This document shows positions 57,001 through 64,000 of a stretch of 64,000 nucleotides of DNA, in pieces. This DNA comes from Mixophyes australis (Eukaryota; Chordata; Amphibia; Anura; Limnodynastidae): the NCBI GenBank assembly GCA_036250195.1, contig JAVHZZ010000003.1, forward strand, positions 52,896,521 to 52,960,520. The letters run 5' to 3'. The notes under the pieces are model-generated. The model saw nothing but the letters and a program-made list of their open reading frames with translations. It searched no databases and was not told the DNA's origin. Made by a program: the position numbers and the translations under genes. The number at the start of each line of letters is the position of its first letter. The stretch's first letter is position 1.

Positions 57001-57609
57001 CAGGTCCGCCATCAGATATCATGGGGCCCAGTACAAATGACGCGGGCCAGGCCCCCCCCCCCTTCCCCGATGGGCGCCCCCTCCCCGATGAGCGTCCCCC
57101 CAAACAGAAAAACCTGAAAAAATGAACTTTAAAATATACTTACAGTTTGAGATGTTGCAGCAGCTGCTCCCTCTTCTTCTGCTGCTCCTTCTTCTTCTGC
57201 TGCTCCCTCTTCTTCTGCTGCTCCTTCTTCTTCTGCTGCTCCCTCTTCTTCTGCGGCGGCGGGAACAGTGGTGTGACGTCAGGTCACACCACACAATCAG
57301 TGAGAAGGGAAGATCACATGATCGCAGGGGCGGAGCAATGATTCCCCAGCGATCATGATTGGCAGCTGCCTGGCCTTCACAGGCAGATCACATGATCGCA
57401 GGGGAATGATTCCTCCACCCCTGCGATCCCCTTCTGCTGCCTGGCTGTCACGCTGACAGCAACAGACAGCAGCGGAGAGCAGTGGAGACCAACGGAGACT
57501 GGAAGACAGCGGGCCCCCTTGTAAGTATGTGTTGCGCTGCCGCCGGGCCCCCTGGTGAGCCCGGGCCCGGTACAACAGTACCCCCCGTACCCCTCTGATG
57601 GCGGCCCTG
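57001..57609. mobile_element. hAT element with 8-bp TSD (7/8)
   Basis: Left end caggtccgccatcag and right end ctgatggcggccctg are inverted repeats. Flanks tgtgttag (56993-57000) and ggtgttag (57610-57617) match at 7 of 8. Inside are an 18-bp CT-rich array, a hairpin with CRE (gtggtgtgacgtcaggtcac) and two copies of agatcacatgatcgcagggg. It encodes no transposase. Confidence 0.88.
57166..57260. repeat. 18-bp CT-rich minisatellite
   Basis: Five units alternating tgctgctccctcttcttc and tgctgctccttcttcttc, so a 36-bp higher-order unit. Since 18 is a multiple of three, frames read as Arg/Ser-rich or Leu-rich repeats; these are not genes. Confidence 0.93.
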
Positions 57610-57617
57610 GGTGTTAG

Positions 57618-57701
57618 TGCTATGCTGTGCTGCTAGTAGTGTACAGTAAGCTGTACCAGTGCTATGCTGTGCTGCTAGTAGTGTACAGTATGCTGTACCT
57701 C
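57618..57701. repeat. 42-bp tandem duplication
   Basis: Two copies of tgctatgctgtgctgctagt plus agtgtacagta(a/t)gctgtacc, offset by 42 bp, immediately after the hAT element. Confidence 0.85.
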
Positions 57702-57965
57702 TCAACCAAATGTCTTTTGTGTGCAGCTCCATCCACCTAGATGATTGCAGGAAGCTGTAGGCTATCCGGGAGCTGGGCAGGAGAGCTGCATCATAGGGAA
57801 CTGACTGTATTACAAAGGGCCACACCAGTGTGACACATCTGTAATTATTGTAAACAATGCAGGTTTAATTACATTGGGAGTTATGTGTAATTATAAAGAT
57901 GACCATGACTAATGTGAGTCATACTGTCAAAACACAGAAAGGTAGCTTTACTGTCCACAATATGT

Positions 57966-57973
<8 letters not shown>

Positions 57974-58011
<38 letters not shown>
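57974..58011. repeat. (TA)n microsatellite
   Basis: About 38 bp of TA abutting the multi-hairpin MITE; a short TA run also follows that MITE, so the MITE inserted into the tract. Confidence 0.93.
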
Positions 58012-58013
<2 letters not shown>

Positions 58014-58325
58014 TACTTACCTACTTTCTTCAGCTCTCTTCCGGGAGCCAGCCAGTGGAGGGGGGCGTGAGGGGGCGGGGCGGCCAAAATCGCGTCATTT
58101 CGGCCCCGCCCCCTGTGACGTCATGACGCAAATTGCGTCATTTGACAGCGGGGGGCGGGGCTAAACGCCGCGATTCATCGGGAATCGCGGCGTTTGGGAT
58201 CTAATTCTGCCCACTTCACTAGGAAGTGGGCAGAATTCGGGAGATTGCCACACTCGCCCGGGAGTCCGGGAGACTCTCGCAAAATGCGGGAGTCTCCCGG
58301 ACATTCCGGGAGAGTTGGCAAGTAT
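58012..58325 (+). mobile_element. Multi-hairpin MITE, best copy
   Basis: Ends catacttacc and ggcaagtatg are inverted. Four internal hairpins follow one another: aaatcgcgtcattt with aaattgcgtcattt around a CRE; cgccgcgattc/gaatcgcggcg; ctgcccactt/aagtgggcag; and ccgggagactctcgc with gcgggagtctcccgg. Flanks are TA repeats, so the TSD cannot be read. Related copies: 21336-21610 and 47255-47500. Confidence 0.78.
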
Positions 58326-58444
58326 GATATATATATTGTTGTATGCTTTTTAAGATGCCAACAGTTTCATTTTGTATCTTTTCTATTCATCTGTTGTATT
58401 TTCTAGATAAGAGCTGAAAGACTTATGAAAATAGCAAAACATTA

Positions 58445-58445
<1 letters not shown>

Positions 58446-58486
<41 letters not shown>
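58446..58486. repeat. (TA)n microsatellite
   Basis: About 41 bp of alternating TA. Confidence 0.95.
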
Positions 58487-58488
<2 letters not shown>

Positions 58489-58682
58489 TGTACATCAATA
58501 CATATATTCATCTATTGCTCTTGATTGCCCCATCTTTCTGTTCTCAATAGGCAGGCCAAGTGCTCTAATTGAATATACTATCTACTATATTTTACAAAAA
58601 TCAAGACACATGAAGCCACACCTCCTGATCTATCTTGGTTATGTCACAGTCCACTAGGTTATGCTGATTTGCTTAGTAAATT

Positions 58683-59330
58683 CACAGCACTGGGGTCATG
58701 ACTTCAATTCCCGACCATGGCCTTATCTGTGTGGAGTTTGTATGTTCTCCCCGTGTTTGCGTGGGTTTCCTCCGGGTGCTCTGGTTTCCTCCCACACTTC
58801 AAAAACATACTAGTAGGTTAATTGGCTGCTAACAAATTGACCCTAGTCTCTCTCTCTCTCTGTATGTTAGGGAATTTAGACTGTAAGCCCCAATGGGGCA
58901 GGGACTGATGTGAGTGAGTTCTCTGTACATCATCATCATTTATTTATATAGCGCCACTCATTCCGCAGCACTGTACTGAACTCATTCACATCAGCCCCTG
59001 CCCCATTAGAGCTTACAGTCTAAATTCCCTACTATAGACACACACTGACACACACAGACAGACAGACAGAGAGAGACTAGGGTCAATTTTGATAGCAGCC
59101 AATTAACCTACCAGTATGTTTTTAGAGTGTGGAAGGAAACTGAAGCACCCGGAGGAAACCCATGCAAACACGGGGAGAACATACAAACTCCACACAGATA
59201 AGGCCATGGTTGGGAATTGAACTCATGACCCCAGTGCTGTGAGGCAGAAGTGCTAACCACTAGGCCACTGTGCTGCCCCACAGCTCTGTGGAATTAGTGG
59301 TGCTATATAAATAAATGGTGATGATGATGA
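58683..59330 (+). mobile_element. V-SINE-like SINE interrupted by another SINE
   Basis: The first part (58683-58928) starts within the tRNA-like head (acagcactggggtcatgact) and runs to gagttctctgtac. The last part (59279-59330) resumes with cagctctgtggaattagtgg and the tail ctatataaataaatggtg. The two halves are separated by an inverted SINE copy. Confidence 0.9.
58929..59278 (-). mobile_element. V-SINE-like SINE inserted into a SINE
   Basis: Full-length minus-strand copy: atcatcatcatttatttata tail first, then ccccattagagcttacagtc, the central block, and a tRNA-like head ending ctgtgctgccc. It entered the 3' part of the older SINE in the opposite direction. Confidence 0.9.
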
Positions 59331-60607
59331 ATATGCTAATACTAGATGAAATAAGATGGATCATTTGTAGATTAATTCTACTTCCTCCATGACCAACCAA
59401 TGAGGAGAAAAAAGGAACAGAATCAGGGTTGAAAGAAATGGGGAAAAATATCAATTGTAGCAAGAGAAAAAAATATCCATCTTCTATCTCTGTCTCTCTC
59501 TCTCTGCAATGTGCACCAAGCAACTCGTGTCAACAGAAAACAGCACATTTTGCTCCCTACAGGGAAGCACTGTGATGGGTAACGAGTTTTCAATCCTATT
59601 TTCAGAATTTTGTCATTTTACTTTAGGTTACACTTTTTATTCTAGATACGTTCTTTCCTATTAGGTTTTAAACAATTAAAAGTAAAAAAAATGTAAACTT
59701 AAAGGAAAATGATTTTATGTCATGTACTTAATAGACTTATGTACAGAACACTCTTCATATTGCTGTAATAGATTTTGGTCCAGGCCGCACAGCCATGTTC
59801 CCGCAGACAAATGCCTTCACACAATAGTTGGCTGATTCGTGTCATGTAATGAACAATGCATTTCTGTGGGTCCGCATAATTTTCAGGATCGTGACATGTC
59901 CTTAATTATCCTCTGCAGTGGCATTGAGAATGGACAATAGAGGGTGTGTATCCAAGTGACACTATATCATTTTATTTAAATGTGATGATTTCTTTCAATG
60001 TGTCAATTGTGCACATGGATGAAACATTTTATATATGATTTCCATGATGTGGAGCAGTTTATGAAGAGTTTCTGCATGGCTTTAAGGCAGAGTTGGGAAA
60101 CATGCATCTATCCGAGCCTTCAACTGCAGCCCCCAGCTGCTTTATTGTCAGATGTGTTTGTTATAGCTTGTAACACTTGTTTAAAATGTCTGCTGCTGTG
60201 TTATTACAGTTCGTTGTCTCTTCTTTTCATTAAATGCATTGTTTTACCTTATCACAGAAATTAGTGCAGTCCTTTTGAAGGCTAGAGTATATCAGGATGC
60301 CTATAACTGGGTTAAAGTCTTCCATCACCTCCCCACAATTTAGGCAGTTATGCTGTGGTCTGAACCAAAATTCATGAGAATTCAGTCTAGTCCCCATGTT
60401 ATCTATATGACTGATCCGCCGGTAGGAGCTCATTTGCGCCGGGAGCTCTTAGGAGCTAGTATTGCGTCGTGTATGAGGGTTTTTTATTTTGACCATGCAA
60501 TGATGCCTGGATTTATTACAGATGAGAAGCCTGGATCTAGATGAGCAATCAAGAGGGTAAATGAGGGTGGTGTAGGGGGTGTCTTTATATCCAATAATAG
60601 ACTGTTA

Positions 60608-60610
<3 letters not shown>
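59331..60610. other. No gene recognised
   Basis: No exon or repeat family identified. Confidence 0.4.

Positions 60611-60642
<32 letters not shown>
60611..60642. repeat. (TG)n microsatellite
   Basis: About 31 bp of alternating TG. Confidence 0.95.
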
Positions 60643-60646
<4 letters not shown>

Positions 60647-60911
60647 AATTACATTTTATCCTGGAGCTCTACGGGCCCCAGCGGGCCCTGGGTGCCAGAG
60701 CATGCTAGCACATTTGGTTCCTTAAGTGCCAGCATCCCCTGACAACCATGACTAAACACTTAATGGCAGCCTGGGTATGCTGTGACCTGTAGTGCACCAG
60801 GGACAAAATGGATTTATGCAATTAATTAATATTACCCCACAGTCACTGCCCCAGGGTTGTGGGAAGAGCCCTAGTGCAAACAGCATGGGGCTGGTTAAAT
60901 CTAGGGGGGGC

Positions 60912-61113
60912 GGGTGCTCCGTTTTCCTCCCATACTCAAAAAACATACTGATAGGTTAATTGGCTGCTAACAAAATTGACCCTAGTCTGTGTCTGTCTGT
61001 GTGTGTTAGGAAATTTAGACTGTAAGCCCCAATGGGGCAGGGACTGATGTGAGTCCTCTGTACATCGCTGCAGAATAAGTGGCGCTATTAAATAAATGGT
61101 GATGATAATGATG
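60912..61113 (+). mobile_element. V-SINE-like SINE, 5'-truncated
   Basis: Starts within the central block (gggtgctccgttttcctccc) and runs through ccaatggggcagggactgat to the tail ggcgctattaaataaatggt and TGATG repeats. Head absent. Confidence 0.87.
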
Positions 61114-62599
61114 GGAGGAGTCCGTATTTTTTGGGGGCGATCCAATATCCCTAACGAATCCAGACGGCCTAGGGCTGGTTTGGCGTAATGGCAGGGTAAC
61201 CCCAGGCTGCAGGTTTCCCTGCTGTAGTACCGCCAGCCCATCCTAGCAAAACCCTAATGCTGGTAATAGTAAAATCAGGGGGACCCAACACTATTTGTTC
61301 CCCCGATTTTGCTAGTACCAGCCTAGGCTGGCAGCACTAGGGTTGGTTAAGCTGTTTGTCATCATTATAACAGTGTAGACATTATGAGTGTTGACATTTC
61401 AACATATCTCCTTGTGCCTTATCCTTTAGTATTGTCACTATCTTCTGCTATATGTTCATTAATATTTGTTCAGTTCACAAAATGGCTGCCTCCATTAAAG
61501 CATTGTTGGACTGTACGTGCCCTTCTACAAATTTTACCAAACGCATTGCTTTATATTTTTAGCTTTCAGTTGTGCTTTTTACCAAGGTTCTTCAATCAAA
61601 GTTGAAAAAAGTTGTTTATTATTTATGATGCCCAAGATATGTTGCAGAATAGAAATACCGGGCACATAATGCCAGTCAGGCCTACCAGGTGTTCCTCTTT
61701 CCAAGTAGGTAGCTGTTCGTTATGCGCAATCACTATTTCTATCTACTTCATTATGTCATATGGATGCGACTGGTATCTGACCTCCTCCCCTCTTCCACAT
61801 TCAGATGTACACCGCAAGGAAAGGTTAATATTAATATACATCCCTACGCTGATCAGGTTGTCAGATAATTTTGTTATACAAGCTCACCCAGCCCTTCTAC
61901 ACTGATCAGATTATACACACTGGCACATTACAATAAGGATCATTTTGCCTAGGAAGGTGGGAATCCAGTGCGTATAAAAACTTGGTGATGGAGGGAAAGT
62001 GGTGATTGTGGTTGGGATGAAAGGAGAAGCTGAGACTGGTGATTGCTATTTCTGTCCTTAAGAAAATTGGCCTGTGAGTCCGGCAGCTGGAATTTGGATG
62101 GTTTATTGATCAGCACTTGTAAGCATTGGAAATTCATTAAACAGGTGCGACCGGAAAGTGGGAATTATGTGGATGACCTTCCCGCAGATGTGTTTTTAGA
62201 ATTTTGGGGGGGGGGGGGGGGGGGGTAAGTGGTCAATTATCGTATTTGTTGCCCCTGATCATCTGCAGCAAACCTAAGAGGGTGATGGTCCTCCAAGCTC
62301 CAGTCCTCAATGGAAAACCAGCCCCTTAACACCTCAATCTCCACAATTTACTCTTGGCACGTTAGACATGTTACCCACAGTAAGTCGCATTCTCCCTAAC
62401 CCACACTGAACACTTACCTGACTTACTGAGACTTGGGAAAAATTTGATGTTCAGACCCCACTCTGTCCAACTTCTGTAGAGCCACCAAGCAAACACAGTC
62501 AGGGACAGCTAGACTACAAATTGTGTGGGAGGTAGATTACTATATCTGGATCTTGTGTAATTGGAGAACCACCATAGAGATTTCACATAAACCCGTGCT
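61114..62599. other. No confident gene; possible 5' part of the retroelement
   Basis: 61130-61340 has blocks such as ccctagtgctg-like and gattttgctagtaccagcc that look like an unclassified interspersed repeat. A G-run lies at 62205-62225. The stretch from about 62250 may belong to the pol relic that follows, but I could not recognise a conserved domain (for example the integrase zinc-binding HHCC) in it. Confidence 0.35.
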
Positions 62600-63680
62600 T
62601 ATAATTGGGGAGTGAATTTTGGAGGGTGGCCGTAGATATAGTCATGGCTCTGCTGAAGCCCAGCAATATATTTTGATGTTGATAGACTTTTTCATCCAGT
62701 ATCCAGAAGCCATAGCTCTGTCAACCCTGGATGTGGCACATGTTGCCTAAGCTCTGATGGACATTTTTAGTCGGAAAGCTTCTCACAGATCAATGGTCCC
62801 AATTTCAAAGGCAGCTGATGTAGTGTCATTGAGGATAGGATTACTCCAAACTACTCTCTACTATCTCTAAACTAATATCAGCAATTCAATAGAGACCTCA
62901 AATATGTTAATTTAGAGGAAAAGGACTCTAAGCAGCTCCCATTCGCTTACAAGAAGACGCCACAGGCATACATTGGCTTCTTCTTCTCAACTACTATACT
63001 AGAGTCAAATTCGAGGACCACTTCACTTAGTCCAAGAAAGTTTTGAGGGAGAAGTTACCTACACTGGTGGCCGGATTGTTGAGTATATGGTCAATTTCCT
63101 GGATAAACTACAGACAGTACTAGTGTGTGACCCCATGCCCATTTCACCCCTTGTCTTCGGTTTGTCCGCCCTTCCCTTTAGATTGTAAGCTCCTCTGAGC
63201 AGTGCTGCAATTCCCTCACCCTTTATTATTAGTTGTGATTTGAGTTTCCTGAGTTATAGTGCTACTTGTTTATTGTACTGTACTGTTACACCTTGTACTG
63301 TATGGCGCTGCGGACACTTTGTGGCGCCCTATAAATAAAAGGTAATAAAATCTTAGGAATGGCACAGACTCACCAAGCATAGTTAAGGCAAAGCTGCAAC
63401 TATGACCATAGTACCAAAGGAAGGGCGTTGGATATAGGACAAACTGTAATTGTTCGGCCCCTACAGGTAGGTACAAATTTCAAGCTGCATGGGCGGGCTT
63501 GTACACCATCATCCAACACCATGGGGTCACTGATTGCTCTGTATACTTCAACCCAGCTCATAGGAAGACTTTTACCTACTATAGTAATATACCAAAACAT
63601 TTCCATGAAAGGGGGCTGAGTGCTGCACTCCCATGAAGACCCAGTAGTGTGATACAATCTGTGTCCTCCTTGCTAAAGGG
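62600..63680 (+). pseudogene. Ty3/gypsy-type integrase relic
   Basis: Integrase inserts retroelement cDNA into the genome. With frameshifts and stops, the plus strand gives VAVDIV (62626-62643; the Asp codon at 62635-62637 fits the first catalytic residue), then YILMLIDFFIQYPEAIALST (from 62667), a stretch ending FSRK, and RGPLHLVQESFEGEVTY-like sequence (about 63014-63065) typical of the region after the catalytic core. After a LINE insertion (63129-63357) it continues with IGQTVIVRPLQ and, one frame over, WAGLYTIIQHHGVTDCSVYF (from 63490), the usual C-terminal gypsy integrase segment. No intact frame remains. Confidence 0.78.
63129..63357 (+). mobile_element. LINE 3' tail inside the integrase relic
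   Basis: Contains gattgtaagctcctctgagc and ends gtggcgccctataaataaaa followed by GGTAATAAAAT. It interrupts the integrase sequence between the LQTVL-like and TKG-like segments. Boundaries are approximate and no TSD is clear. Confidence 0.75.
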
Positions 63681-64000
63681 GAATGAGATATAATATAAAA
63701 ATAGGCTTTCTGATGGGCCTTCAGTTCCTCCTAACTATCAGCAGGTTTGAAAGCTGAACAGCCTCCATTTACCCCTAAATCTGGAAAATCTCACCTAGTT
63801 AAGCATGATGTTGATTCTGGGACTTCTAAGTCCATCAGACAAACCCCTTACCTAATGACCCCATAATCGAGACGGCAATAACAAGTACGGGTGATGCTAG
63901 CATTAGGAGCCATCACTCTCTCTTACAGCCCATGGTATTGGTCCCCAGAAGAGAAATAAACAGTATATTAACATGTATTCATTAGTTATTAATAGTTTAT
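63681..64000 (+). pseudogene. Ty3/gypsy-type reverse transcriptase N-terminal relic (partial)
   Basis: Reverse transcriptase copies element RNA into DNA. The plus strand at 63795-63863 reads LVKHDVDSGTSKSIRQTPYL then MTP and a stop, matching the segment just before the RT fingers in gypsy pol. One frame over, LGAI and SYSPW (63921-63935) and PEEK follow, matching the standard V-I-x-x-S-x-S-P-W block. It lies about 240 bp after the integrase C-terminal segment and is cut by the window end. Confidence 0.72.

Noticed and set aside
57019..57294. Arg/Ser-rich minus-strand frame resembling an SR protein
   Set aside because: Translation of an 18-bp CT-rich minisatellite within a hAT element.
62600..64000. 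Ordinary Ty1/copia element on the basis of IN-RT order
   Set aside because: The residues (YPEAIAL, TIIQHHGVTD-type C-terminus, SIRQTPY...SYSPW) follow gypsy rather than copia patterns.

Overview
This window reads as intergenic or intronic DNA from a large, repeat-rich vertebrate genome, most likely an anuran amphibian. I found no confident host protein-coding gene, rRNA or tRNA gene. The evidence is the repeat fauna: tRNA-headed SINEs with a V-SINE-like conserved core, L2/CR1-like LINE 3' tails, Tc1/mariner elements of the kind shared by frogs and fishes, many hAT and PIF/Harbinger-like MITEs, LTR-retroelement pieces, long (TA)n tracts and several minisatellites. I cannot fix the species.

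Layout. 0-8 kb: sparse, with LTR-like DNA, one V-SINE and small palindromic elements. 8-12 kb: a decayed Tc1 element split by a hAT element with a target-site duplication (TSD), then a solo retroviral-type LTR. 12-25 kb: Harbinger-like MITEs, an 85-bp array, a GC-rich 31-bp array, and three copies of a GC-rich long-hairpin MITE. 25-33 kb: more MITEs, LINE tails (one split by a hAT MITE with exact TSD) and an AT-richer 31-bp minisatellite with a 12-unit higher-order repeat. 33-40 kb: a complete-ended Tc1 element containing a MITE and a SINE, a Penelope/hammerhead-like fragment, and a stack of nested MITEs. 40-51 kb: L2-like tails carrying insertions, a 1.8-kb hAT element, a Harbinger element, and a 1.4-kb composite hAT element that contains promoter-like, CpG-rich, possibly gene-derived DNA. 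51-54.5 kb: a Tc1 element broken by a 26-bp satellite that is itself broken by a probable LTR. 54.8-61 kb: hAT elements, a multi-hairpin MITE, and a SINE inserted in a SINE. 62.6-64 kb: a Ty3/gypsy-type pol relic.

Three points stand out. The pol relic at the right edge has integrase sequence directly upstream of the start of reverse transcriptase, the reverse of normal Ty3/gypsy order and the order known for Gmr1-like elements. The hAT element at 48463-49894 has a perfect 8-bp TSD, two right ends, and between them a CpG-rich block with a CRE, ZNF143-like motifs and a short protein-like reading frame, suggesting capture of a host promoter/first exon. Finally, the SINE 3' tails match the tails of the LINE copies here, naming a likely LINE partner.

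The long open frames in the minisatellites, in (TA)n tracts and across MITEs are artefacts of repeat units without stop codons. Family names rest on sequence recognition, TSD length and terminal repeats read by eye; no database search was possible.
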